From Lysobacterales bacterium (lineage in GTDB: Bacteria > Pseudomonadota > Gammaproteobacteria > Xanthomonadales > SZUA-5): a stretch of DNA of 64,000 nucleotides. Each line of letters opens with the position of its first letter. The stretch's first letter is position 1. The stretch lies in assembly GCA_019187485.1 (NCBI GenBank), contig JABAQR010000031.1, forward strand, positions 1 through 64,000, in the 5' to 3' direction. Below the pieces are notes generated by a model, which made no database searches, had not been told where the DNA came from, and saw only the letters and a list, made by a program, of their open reading frames with translations. This document shows, piece after piece, positions 8,086 to 15,511 of the stretch. Made by a program: the position numbers and the translations under genes.

Positions 8086-9239
8086 ACGCTCCTCCGGATG
8101 CGGATGCGGCCGATCACTTCCTGGCCTTCGTAGGCGGTACTGCCGATTTCCACCTGCAGGCCGCGATCCAGCATGATCTGTTCGCGCAAGCCCTCGAAAC
8201 GGGTCGCGTCCGGGGCACGGATCGCCACCTCGAGCACACCCTCGGCGTACACAAAACCCTGCAGCACCAGGCGGCTATCGGCGGTCAGCATCGGCGCCAG
8301 GCCCTTCAGCAAGGTCAGGGCCTCGGCGCGCGCGGCAGCGCCCGGTCCGATCCGCGCAAATGCGCTGCGGATCTGGAAGGCGGCGTCGACCAGCCGCTCC
8401 TCGGGTCCGAAGACGCGTCGGAAATCGGCCTCGAGTTCCGCCGCCAGGGCCTGCTCGCCGCTGCGCGCGTTCCAGGTGGCGATGGCGAGCGCGAGCGTGT
8501 GCACGCCGGCGGCGACCAGCGCCAGCACCGCGGCGATGCGCCACCAGCCGCTCGCTGCACCGGACTGGCCGGCGCGCGCGTAATCGCCCTGGCGCAGCTC
8601 GACCAGGCCGTCGTCCACCGGCTGCAGCGAGATCCAGCGCAGCACCGAATCGATCCGCCCGGCGCCCAGTTCCACCTCCTCGGCACCGGTCGCCAGCGCG
8701 CGCAGGCTTTCGAGTGGCTGTCCGGCGATCATCGGCAACAGGTCCGCCTCGCAGCCGCCGGCAAGGCCACTGCCGCTGGCGAAGCTGGCGTGACCGCCGT
8801 CGAGCAGCACGTCCGCGGCGCGGCCAGGCCCAAGGAAGGCCGCTTCGGGCAGGATGCGGTCGGGATCGATGCCGAGCTCGCGCAGGCGCGCGAGCAAACC
8901 GTCGAGGCGCCTGCGCTCGACCACCGCGACCCAGGTCTCGTCGCCCGCGAGGCTCTGCGGTGCGACCACGTGCAGTTCGCCGACATCCCCGGCCACCCAG
9001 TCTTCGGCCAGGTAGGGAAGGCCGGTGCGCCAGCGTGCCCGGCCCGAGGCCGGCAGGGGCGCGCGCCGCAGCACCAGGCTCTCGTCGGCCCAGACCACCA
9101 GGGTCTCGTCGACACGCGGCCAGCTTGCCGGCGGCTCACTGCCCCCGGACCCGTGCACCACCCGCCCGCGCTCGTCTCGGCACAGCCATTCGACGACGCC
9201 ACCCGGCGCCACACGCAACCACAGTCGGATCTGGCTCAC
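8082..9239 (-). CDS. gspL: type II secretion system protein L
   Basis: 385 residues from the GTG at 9239 (VSQIRLWLR), the family-like N-terminus; a longer frame to 9380 runs through a low-complexity spacer. An actin-like cytoplasmic domain (VEWLCRDERGRVV, LPYLAEDWVAGDVGELHVV) recruits the GspE ATPase. One membrane helix lies near residues 245-265, and a periplasmic domain ends in GQEVIGRIRIRRSV. It is separated from gspK by 232 nt, the only sizeable gap in the operon, and overlaps gspM by ATGA. Confidence 0.85.
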   Translation of the reverse strand: MSQIRLWLRVAPGGVVEWLCRDERGRVVHGSGGSEPPASWPRVDETLVVWADESLVLRRAPLPASGRARWRTGLPYLAEDWVAGDVGELHVVAPQSLAGDETWVAVVERRRLDGLLARLRELGIDPDRILPEAAFLGPGRAADVLLDGGHASFASGSGLAGGCEADLLPMIAGQPLESLRALATGAEEVELGAGRIDSVLRWISLQPVDDGLVELRQGDYARAGQSGAASGWWRIAAVLALVAAGVHTLALAIATWNARSGEQALAAELEADFRRVFGPEERLVDAAFQIRSAFARIGPGAAARAEALTLLKGLAPMLTADSRLVLQGFVYAEGVLEVAIRAPDATRFEGLREQIMLDRGLQVEIGSTAYEGQEVIGRIRIRRSV

Positions 9240-9335
9240 TCGAATGCTTGGCGGAAATCGAGGCGGGGAGTCTAGCGGGGAAGACCGCGGCACGGGACGC
9301 CCCGCGAAACTACCCGGAAAGTCGAGTCGCGGCCG

Positions 9336-9356
9336 CCGGGACGACGGCCGTCCCGG
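9336..9356. terminator. small hairpin in the gspK-gspL gap
   Basis: ccgggac (9336-9342) pairs with gtcccgg (9350-9356) around a 7-nt loop. There is no T-run, so attenuation or mRNA processing is as likely as termination. The rest of the 9240-9471 gap holds nothing else recognisable. Confidence 0.35.
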
Positions 9357-9471
9357 ACCGGTCTTCGATTTCTGCTTCAAGCTCTCCCTTCTCGTGCTTT
9401 GGGTCCCATGCGCCTCGGCCCCAGGGGAAGCGCTCGCGTTTCATCCCTCGCGGGTCGGACCCTGCGATGAC

Positions 9472-10404
9472 TCACTCCCACCCCGTCTGCATCCGCTGCA
9501 GCACGCGTCCGCCGCGACCGGCGCGTTGCAGCAGGCTGTAGAAACGGTAGTGGCGGCCGCCGAGTTCGACATCGGAACGCGCGAGGAAGTAGCGCGATGA
9601 AACCTTCAGATCTTGCAGTGCGGCGGGATCGAGGAAGATGCCGGCCTGACTCAGTTCGTCGACGAGTTCGGTCATCGAGCGGTACTGCGCAGCGCCACCG
9701 CGGGTCAGGCGCTTGGCGAGTTCCAGGCTGATGCCGTCGGCCAGGCTCATCATGCCGGCCGTGCTCAGGGTGTTGATGTTGACGCCGGCATCCGGCGGCA
9801 GCGCGCTGACCTCGGGCGCCAGCCGCGCATAGACCTCGGGCGTGACGCCGCGCACGCGGCGCAGCTCGGAAACGTGCGCGAACGGCCGGTTGGCGGCGCG
9901 GTACGGCGGATCGGCGCGCAGGTAATCGAGATCCTCCGCGCCCTGGGTGGCGGCCTGGCTGTCGGCATCGATCCAGTCGCTGATGGTGTCGAGCAGGGTC
10001 GTCGGCAGTTCCAGCGCTGCCAGCAGGCGCGCGAAGCGTGCCTGTGCAACCGGGTCGCGGACGCCGTTGCGGAGCAGGGTGTTGAGGTTGAAGCGGCCGT
10101 CGAGGTCGTCCAGCGCACCGCCGACCTGCCCGCCTGGCACCGGCAGCGGCGGCAGCGGGCGTGCCCACTGGTCGTTGCGGGTGTCGATGCCGTCGCCCTC
10201 ATCGAGGTCGCGTTGCAGCAGCGCCAGTGCGAAATCTTCCATGCCCTGTGACAACAGGTAGGCGTCCTGCAGGCGTGCCTGCGACTCGGTGCGACTGATG
10301 CCGGCCGCGGTCAGGCCGAACAATCGCGTCGCGATCAAGGCCGCGAGGGCGACGATCAGCAGTGCCAGCAACAGCGCCACGCCACGCTGCCGACACGCGC
10401 TCAT
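9472..10404 (-). CDS. gspK: type II secretion minor pseudopilin GspK
   Basis: 310 residues. The short leader MSACRQRG is followed by VALLLALLIVALAALIATRL, the GspK-type prepilin site (G8|V9) without the Glu at +5 that other pseudopilins use. The large globular domain typical of GspK, with repeated helix-hairpin-helix-like stretches (FNLNTLLRNG, VNINTLSTAGMMSL), caps the pseudopilus tip with GspI and GspJ. Start overlaps the gspJ stop (ATGA). Confidence 0.9.
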   Translation of the reverse strand: MSACRQRGVALLLALLIVALAALIATRLFGLTAAGISRTESQARLQDAYLLSQGMEDFALALLQRDLDEGDGIDTRNDQWARPLPPLPVPGGQVGGALDDLDGRFNLNTLLRNGVRDPVAQARFARLLAALELPTTLLDTISDWIDADSQAATQGAEDLDYLRADPPYRAANRPFAHVSELRRVRGVTPEVYARLAPEVSALPPDAGVNINTLSTAGMMSLADGISLELAKRLTRGGAAQYRSMTELVDELSQAGIFLDPAALQDLKVSSRYFLARSDVELGGRHYRFYSLLQRAGRGGRVLQRMQTGWE

Positions 10405-11087
10405 CGCGGCGCCTCCGGCAGCTCGACCAGGCGCACGATCTCACCCTGGTCCTGCAACTGGATGCTGACTTCGACCGCACGCGGCAGGCGTTCGGGCGCG
10501 TTGATGCCGGTGCGCGGCGGCCACTGGTCGAGCCGCTGGCGACCGCCGCCGACGTAGCGGAAGGCGAGTCGCTGCACGCCGCCGAGCACACGCCGGTTGC
10601 GTGTCGTCTCGCGCGGGCTGCGGTCCAGCACGGTTTCGCGGGCACGCCAGAGTGCGCCATCGAGCAGCCCCCAGCGCACCCGCGTCGCCTGCGCGTGGAT
10701 GCCGTCCCGCGCGCTCGCGAGGTCGAGCACGGTCCATTCTGCCGCCACCGCGTCGCCGACGAAGGCCGACTGCTCCTCGCCGTAGGGGCCGCGCACCGGC
10801 CGTGCCAGCGCCTGGCGCAGATCGCGTTCGAGCGCGAGCACCGCCAATTCGATCTCGCGCTGGCGCTCGGCACCCTGCTCCAGGCTGGCGCTGCTGCGCA
10901 ACAGCAGGTCGAGCCCGGAATAGGCCATGGTCGCAGCCACCGCGAACACCGCGATCGCGACCATCAGTTCGATCAGGGTGAAGCCCGCGTTCTGGGTACG
11001 AGGGCGGGAGGACGGAAGGGCACGAAGGCACGCAAACGCCGGCCTTTGCTCCAGTCCGGCACTGGCGTGCCCTCGTGCCAGCTTCAT
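10401..11087 (-). CDS. gspJ: type II secretion minor pseudopilin GspJ with long leader
   Basis: 228 residues. The prepilin peptidase site is G35|FTLIELM, followed by the hydrophobic helix and a GspJ-like C-terminal domain (RVRWGLLDGALWRARETVLD; RRVLGGVQRLAFRYV). The 35-residue leader is far longer than the usual 6-12 residues; most of it is encoded by the inverted repeat at 11019-11079. The start is fixed by an ATGA overlap with gspI, and no closer ATG, GTG or TTG was seen before the cleavage site. Product caps the pseudopilus tip with GspI and GspK. Confidence 0.85.
   Translation of the reverse strand: MKLARGHASAGLEQRPAFACLRALPSSRPRTQNAGFTLIELMVAIAVFAVAATMAYSGLDLLLRSSASLEQGAERQREIELAVLALERDLRQALARPVRGPYGEEQSAFVGDAVAAEWTVLDLASARDGIHAQATRVRWGLLDGALWRARETVLDRSPRETTRNRRVLGGVQRLAFRYVGGGRQRLDQWPPRTGINAPERLPRAVEVSIQLQDQGEIVRLVELPEAPR
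11019..11079. repeat. inverted repeat inside the gspJ leader
   Basis: ggcacgaaggcacgc (11019-11033) pairs with 11065-11079 at 14 of 15 positions, with a 31-nt spacer. It lies wholly within the 5' coding part of gspJ and is translated as part of the leader peptide. The arm motif (cgtgcca..gcttc; gcacgaagg) recurs in the element in gspI. Confidence 0.65.
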
Positions 11088-11638
11088 TCCGTCCGATCCC
11101 TGCCGCTCGCAAAGCCGGTCAGCGTCATCAGTGGCTGCTTGGAGTCGACCGAAGCGTCGCCGGGGAAAACCTCGGCGTCGAGACGGCGAATGTCGCCGTC
11201 CGCGGTGTCCGACACCACCAGCCGCCAGCGCCAGGTGCGGCCGGCCATGCGACTCTGGCCCTCGCGCGTGCCCGGCAGCGGGAAGGGCTCGTTGAGGCGG
11301 GTCTGTGCGATCAGGTTGGCCGCCACCCAGCGCGCCTGGCTGCCCTCGCGCAGGATCTGCTGGGCGCGCGCCTGCTCGCCGACCGCGCGCACCGCCGCGG
11401 CGAGCGCGATCGCCAGCACCGCCAGTGCGACCATGACTTCGATCAGCGTGAAACCGCGCGATTTCACGAGGGCACGAGGGTACGAAGACACGAAGGCGCG
11501 CAAGCGCAGACCCGGAGTCGTCCAGCCCGCTCGTGCCCTGCCATCCTCGTGCCATCCCAGCTTCGATGCGCGAACCGATGCCACAGCGACTGGGACCTTG
11601 CCGGCCCGGACGCAACGCAAGCGCGGCGCCTGGCTCAT
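11084..11638 (-). CDS. gspI: type II secretion minor pseudopilin GspI with long leader
   Basis: 184 residues from the ATG at 11638, which overlaps the gspH stop as ATGA like the other junctions in this operon. The prepilin site is G62|FTLIEVMVALAVLAIALA, followed by a compact GspI domain (ANLIAQTRLNEPFPLPGTREG). A 62-residue leader would be exceptional. An in-frame GTG at 11467 would give LVKSRG|FTLIE and a normal-length protein of about 127 residues, but has no visible ribosome-binding site. The extra leader is largely encoded by an inverted repeat. GspI, J and K form the pseudopilus tip. Confidence 0.8.
   Translation of the reverse strand: MSQAPRLRCVRAGKVPVAVASVRASKLGWHEDGRARAGWTTPGLRLRAFVSSYPRALVKSRGFTLIEVMVALAVLAIALAAAVRAVGEQARAQQILREGSQARWVAANLIAQTRLNEPFPLPGTREGQSRMAGRTWRWRLVVSDTADGDIRRLDAEVFPGDASVDSKQPLMTLTGFASGRDRTE
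11465..11553. repeat. inverted repeat inside the gspI leader
   Basis: ggcacgagg at 11471-11479 pairs with 11545-11553, and a shifted pairing (gggcacgag 11470-11478 with ctcgtgccc 11530-11538) is also possible. The arms consist of degenerate acgagg/acgaagg units and match the family of the element in gspJ 400 nt away. Confidence 0.6.
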
Positions 11639-12153
11639 CGCGCCTCCCAGGCTGCGAGCGCGCTGCGACCCTCGCGGTCGAGCGCGACGCGCCAACCACT
11701 GGTGGCTCCCGCTGGAGCGAGCACCAGATCGTGTTCACCGATTTCGCCGGTCGGCGCGCACAGCAGTTGCGGTTTCTCCGGCAGCTCCGGCGGCAGCGAC
11801 CGCTCGGCGCCGGGCTCGCGCAGCGACAGGCCGGCACGCAGTTCGTGAACCCGCAGCGGCCCGGCGCGCTCGACCACGCGCCAACCCTGCGGGCTCAGTT
11901 CGTAGCCGGCGTAGCGTCCGGCGGCGTAGCCGAAACCGGCGTAACGGCCCTCGACGACCGCCTCGTCGCACAGCAGTTGCAGCACCCTGTGCATGCGCCG
12001 CGCCTCGTCCTCGATCCGACGATCGCCGGAGGTGCCGCGCGCTGCCAGCAGTACCGCCGCAGACAGGATCGCGATCACGGCCACCACCACCAGCATCTCC
12101 AGCAACGTGTAGCCGGAAAAGCGCGGGACCGCAGTGCCGATGCGCGTTTTCAT
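11635..12153 (-). CDS. gspH: type II secretion minor pseudopilin GspH
   Basis: 172 residues from the ATG at 12153. The leader of 14 residues ends at G14|YTLLEML, with Glu at +5, followed by VVVAVIAILSAAVLLAA. The globular part (RRMHRVLQLLCDEAVVEGRYAGFGY; LSPQGWRVVERAGPLRV) matches GspH. It sits below the tip of the pseudopilus. 22 nt separate it from gspG. The upstream frame continues but runs into gspG, so the ATG with the prepilin leader was chosen. Confidence 0.85.
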   Translation of the reverse strand: MKTRIGTAVPRFSGYTLLEMLVVVAVIAILSAAVLLAARGTSGDRRIEDEARRMHRVLQLLCDEAVVEGRYAGFGYAAGRYAGYELSPQGWRVVERAGPLRVHELRAGLSLREPGAERSLPPELPEKPQLLCAPTGEIGEHDLVLAPAGATSGWRVALDREGRSALAAWEAR

Positions 12154-12175
12154 CGCGATCTGCGCCTTGCCGCCC

Positions 12176-12607
12176 TCACCAGTTGCCGATGTCGGCACCC
12201 TGCCCTTCGCCGCCGTTGCGCTGGTCGGCGCCCATCGACCAGACATCGAACTCACCACGCTGGCCGGGTTGCAAGTACTGGTAGGGCCGGCCCCAGGGAT
12301 CGTTCGGCAGCTTCGCGAGGTAGGGCTTCCAGTTGGGTGCCGGCGGATTGCCGGAAGGGCGCGTCATCAATGCATCCAGGCCCTGCTGACTCGAGGGATA
12401 GCTCGCGTTGTCGTTGCGGTACAGCTGCAACGCCGTGGTCAGCGCCTGAATGTCTTGCCGCGCGCGCGTCACGCGGGCTTCGTCGACATTTCCCGCAAGA
12501 TTGATCACCACCACCGTCGAGAGGATCGCAATGATCGCCACCACGACCATGATCTCGAGCAGCGTGAAGCCGCGCTGGGGGAACTGTGATCGGAGTCTGT
12601 GGCGCAT
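12176..12607 (-). CDS. gspG: type II secretion major pseudopilin GspG
   Basis: 143 residues. Leader MRHRLRSQFPQRG, cleavage G13|FTLLEIMVVVAIIAILSTVV, then the canonical GspG C-terminus (YPSSQQGLDALM; LPNDPWGRPYQYLQPG; FDVWSMGAD) including the calcium-binding region. It is the main subunit of the pseudopilus. First gsp gene of the cluster. gspE and gspF, which usually precede gspG, are absent; lolA lies 70 nt upstream on the same strand, so read-through from lolA is possible. Confidence 0.93.
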   Translation of the reverse strand: MRHRLRSQFPQRGFTLLEIMVVVAIIAILSTVVVINLAGNVDEARVTRARQDIQALTTALQLYRNDNASYPSSQQGLDALMTRPSGNPPAPNWKPYLAKLPNDPWGRPYQYLQPGQRGEFDVWSMGADQRNGGEGQGADIGNW

Positions 12608-12635
12608 GCGGGTTCCCGGTGGCAGAAGCGCGGCG

Positions 12636-12641
12636 ATCATA
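12636..12641 (-). promoter_or_regulatory. possible -10 element upstream of gspG
   Basis: The minus strand reads tatgat, five of six matches to the sigma70 -10 consensus, about 30 nt before the gspG start in the 70-nt lolA-gspG gap. No good -35 is seen at 16-18 nt, so the call is weak. Confidence 0.3.
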
Positions 12642-12677
12642 GCCGAGCGCCCGTTGCGCACTCCGGAACGACGTGCG

Positions 12678-13331
12678 TCAATCCGGGATCGGCTGGACCT
12701 GCGCGCCGGGCCGCAGATCGCCGACCACGTCCACGCCCGGTGGCGGATCGAAACGGAAGGTGCCGGCCGCCAGCGCGATATTGCGGCGCCAGCCCTGGAA
12801 CACGATCTCGGTGCGCTGGCCGACGATGTCGACCATCACCATGCGCTTCAGTTCATGGTCGCGGAAGGCGAGATCGACATGCGCGAACTCGGCCTCCTCG
12901 GCACGCGGCGTCAGCCGCATCCAGGCGTTGCCGTCTTCCTCCGGACGCTCCTCGCTGCGGAACTGCTGGTCGAGCGCGCGCAGGTCGAGCAGTACCGCGA
13001 GCGGGCTGGACTGCTCGTCGACCGCCTGCGGGCGCACGCTGACCTGCTCCAGTTCCACATCGTAGACCCAGATGTGGTCGCCGTCGGCGACGATGCGCTG
13101 CTCCTCGGGCTCCAGGTAGTCCCAGCGGAACCGGTTCGGCCGCGCCAGCGCCAGCGTGCCCGAGGCCGCATCCAGCGAACGCCCGTCGGCGTCGTAAACC
13201 TGCTGCTCGAAACTCGCCGACAGGTTCTGCACCCGCTCGCCGAAGCGGTCGAGCTGCTCGCGGGCGGAGCCGGCGGCGTGGGCGGCAGTGGCGAGGCCGA
13301 GCGTGGCAATCAGAATCGCGATGGTGCGCAT
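12678..13331 (-). CDS. lolA: outer-membrane lipoprotein carrier protein LolA
   Basis: 217 residues with a Sec signal peptide (MRTIAILIATLGLATAAHA-AG). LolA ferries lipoproteins across the periplasm from LolCDE to LolB. The pattern FEQQVYDADGRSLDAASGTL, ARPNRFRWDYLEPEEQRIVADG, ALLDLRALDQQF-type stretches and LKRMVMVDIVGQRTEIVF is typical. ftsK-lolA is a standard gammaproteobacterial neighbour pair; here ftsK ends 5 kb upstream because a restriction-modification island lies between them. lolA may have lost an ftsK-derived promoter. Confidence 0.92.
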   Translation of the reverse strand: MRTIAILIATLGLATAAHAAGSAREQLDRFGERVQNLSASFEQQVYDADGRSLDAASGTLALARPNRFRWDYLEPEEQRIVADGDHIWVYDVELEQVSVRPQAVDEQSSPLAVLLDLRALDQQFRSEERPEEDGNAWMRLTPRAEEAEFAHVDLAFRDHELKRMVMVDIVGQRTEIVFQGWRRNIALAAGTFRFDPPPGVDVVGDLRPGAQVQPIPD

Positions 13332-13688
13332 GGTCGAATCGGAGTGTGCGATGGGCGTACCTTAGCGCGGGTTGGTGGAACGTCCGCTGTCGGGATCGCC
13401 ACAGCCCGTCGGCCGGCTGGTTCGCGGGGTTTCGGGGGTGTCACCGAGTGTCTTGCAGCGTTTCGGCCTGGTGGCCGAGCTACTTCTTTCTGAGTGGCCA
13501 GAACGAAGTAACCCAGAAAGAGGCCACCCCACTTCCTCCCTGGGGAGGGTGATCGGGAGCCCGATGAACGCGCTGTTCGACGGCGAAGCCAAGTGCCGGT
13601 GGCCGCTGTTGGCGCCACCTGATACATTCGGGCCACTACGATTCACTGCGACTTTGTGCCGCAGGACTTCTCGCAGATGGAGCATGTG
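13332..13688. other. non-coding left flank of the restriction-modification island
   Basis: 357 nt between lolA and the HTH gene with no convincing gene; open frames here are short and shifting. It contains the inverted-repeat block at 13482-13520. It must hold the promoter for lolA (minus strand) and probably that for the island (plus strand), but no clear -35/-10 pair was found. The left boundary of the insertion should lie in this stretch. Confidence 0.5.
13482..13520. repeat. short inverted-repeat block
   Basis: ctttctg (13486-13492) pairs with cagaaag (13514-13520), and acttc (13482-13486) pairs with gaagt (13505-13509), flanked by ggcc on both sides. From memory, near-identical words (gtaacccagaaagaggcca-like) recur as intergenic sequence in many proteobacteria. 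It may be a mobile-repeat remnant at the island edge. Confidence 0.45.
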
Positions 13689-13901
13689 ATGACCGAACCC
13701 TGGGTGTCCGTGGAACAGATCGCCGAGCATCTCGGCGTCACCCGCGATTCCATCTACCGCTGGATCGACCGCAAGGGCCTGCCGGCCCATCGCGTCGGCC
13801 GGCTGTGGAAGTTCAAGGCCTCGGAGGTGGATGACTGGGTGCGCGCCGGTGGCGCGAATGAGGATCGAAACGTCGGCGGCACCGTCGCTGGCAAGCACTG
13901 A
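13689..13901 (+). CDS. helix-turn-helix (excisionase/MerR-like) DNA-binding protein
   Basis: 70 residues from the ATG at 13689, preceded by GGAG at a 6-nt spacing; earlier starts at 13656 (GTG) and 13677 are possible. The pattern WVSVEQIAEHLGVTRDSIYR, then WIDRKGLPAHRVGRLWKFK, is the HTH_17/excisionase fold: helix-turn-helix followed by the R-G-L-W-K-F-K wing. It ends 14 nt before the mod gene, so it is probably the first gene of a three-gene restriction-modification operon. A controller role is likely by analogy; recombination-directionality function is less likely because no integrase is seen. Confidence 0.8.
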   Translation: MTEPWVSVEQIAEHLGVTRDSIYRWIDRKGLPAHRVGRLWKFKASEVDDWVRAGGANEDRNVGGTVAGKH

Positions 13902-13915
13902 GGGGTACCAGGCGC

Positions 13916-15508
13916 ATGCCCACTCTGAACTGGATCGGCAAGGAAGCCGTCGTCAAACATCACAAGGACGTGCCCTTCCGCCTGCTGGAGCCGGTGCCCG
14001 ACCTGTCCTGCGGCGACGGCGGGAGCGGCAACCTGATCGTGCAGGGCGACAACCTGCATGCGTTGAAGGCCCTGCTGCCGCGCTATGCCGGCCAGGTGAA
14101 GTGCATCTACATCGACCCGCCGTACAACACCGGCAATGAGGGCTGGGTCTACAACGACAACGTCAACAGCCCGGAGATCCGCAAGTGGCTCGGCGAGGTG
14201 GTCGGCAAGGAAGGCGAAACGCTGGACCGGCACGACCGCTGGCTGTGCATGATGTACCCGAGGCTCGTGCTGCTGAAGCAGTTCCTGCGTGAGGACGGGG
14301 CGATCTTCGTGTCGATCGACGACAACGAGGTGGCGACGCTGCGGTTGTTGATGGATGAGGTTTTTGGGGCAACAAGCTTTGTTGCCTGCAACGTCTGGCA
14401 AAAGCGTTACTCACGCGAGAATCGCGGAGCCATTGGTGATGTCCACGAATACCTGATGGTGTACGCACGCGATCCGGTGCGGTTTCAGGACGTTCGCAAT
14501 CGCGTTCCAATCGATGTAAAGCAGGCGGCGGTTTACAAGAATCCAAACGATGATCCAAAAGGCCGATGGCAGTCCATTTCAATGACCGCTCAAGGATTTC
14601 GACCGAATCAGATGTACGAGATTGTGGCGCCAAATGGGAATGTCCATCGCCCACCAGAAGGGCGCTGCTGGTCAACCATCGAAAGCGAGTATCTGAAGCT
14701 TCGCGCTGATGGACGCATCTACTTCGGTAAGGATGGCAACGGCGTACCAAGGGTTATTCGCTACCTATCAGACGTTGAAGGGTTTGTTCCTTGGACTTGG
14801 TGGCCGCATGAAGAGGTCGGGCATACAGACGAGGCGCGCAAAGAAGTTCAGAGCCTGTTTGGCACACAGACTGCGTTCGACACGCCGAAACCAACTCGCT
14901 TGATTCAGCGGGTTATCCAAATTGCAACCAAACCCGGCGAACTGATCCTAGACAGCTTCTCCGGCTCGGGTACCACCGCCCACGCCGTCCTCAAGCAAAA
15001 CTTGGAGGACGGCGGCAATCGCCGTTTCATCTTGGTGGAACTGGATGAAAACATTGCTCAAAACGTTACCCGCGAGCGCGTCAAACGGGTCGCCGAGGGT
15101 TACACCAACGCCAAAGGCCAAGCCATCGAAGGCCTCGGCGGCGGCTTCCAGTTCTGCCGCCTGTCTGCCGAACCACTGTTCGATGCCGACGGCCAAATCC
15201 GCAGCGATGTGAAATTCGCGCAACTGGCCGAGTTCGTCTGGTTTGCCGAAACCGGCACCGGCTACACGGGTCAAGCCGACTCGCCACTGCTCGGCGTGCA
15301 CGAGGGCCGCGCCATTTACCTGCTCTACAACGGCATCCTCAAGGATCGCTCGGCCGCGGGCGGCAATGTGCTCACCGGCCCGGTATTCGAATTGCTGCCG
15401 ACATTCGCCGGCCCCAAAGTGATCTACGCCGCCGCCAACCGCATGGGCGTCCGCGCGGCACGCGAGGGCATCACCTTCAAGCAAACCCCGTACGCGCTGG
15501 AGGTGTAG
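13916..15508 (+). CDS. mod: type III restriction-modification DNA methyltransferase (Mod)
   Basis: 530 residues. It transfers methyl groups from S-adenosylmethionine to adenine (N6, or cytosine N4) and gives the Res complex its sequence specificity. Motif IV DPPY is at 67-70, motif I FSGSGTT at 348-354; the order IV - recognition domain - I marks the beta class of type III Mod proteins. Residues about 142-341 form the recognition region, and the DNA there is clearly lower in GC (319 of 600 bases at 14341-14940, about 53%) than the 180 bases before it (116, about 64%). The start has gagggg upstream. Res follows after 3 nt. Confidence 0.92.
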   Translation: MPTLNWIGKEAVVKHHKDVPFRLLEPVPDLSCGDGGSGNLIVQGDNLHALKALLPRYAGQVKCIYIDPPYNTGNEGWVYNDNVNSPEIRKWLGEVVGKEGETLDRHDRWLCMMYPRLVLLKQFLREDGAIFVSIDDNEVATLRLLMDEVFGATSFVACNVWQKRYSRENRGAIGDVHEYLMVYARDPVRFQDVRNRVPIDVKQAAVYKNPNDDPKGRWQSISMTAQGFRPNQMYEIVAPNGNVHRPPEGRCWSTIESEYLKLRADGRIYFGKDGNGVPRVIRYLSDVEGFVPWTWWPHEEVGHTDEARKEVQSLFGTQTAFDTPKPTRLIQRVIQIATKPGELILDSFSGSGTTAHAVLKQNLEDGGNRRFILVELDENIAQNVTRERVKRVAEGYTNAKGQAIEGLGGGFQFCRLSAEPLFDADGQIRSDVKFAQLAEFVWFAETGTGYTGQADSPLLGVHEGRAIYLLYNGILKDRSAAGGNVLTGPVFELLPTFAGPKVIYAAANRMGVRAAREGITFKQTPYALEV

Positions 15509-15511
15509 GCC

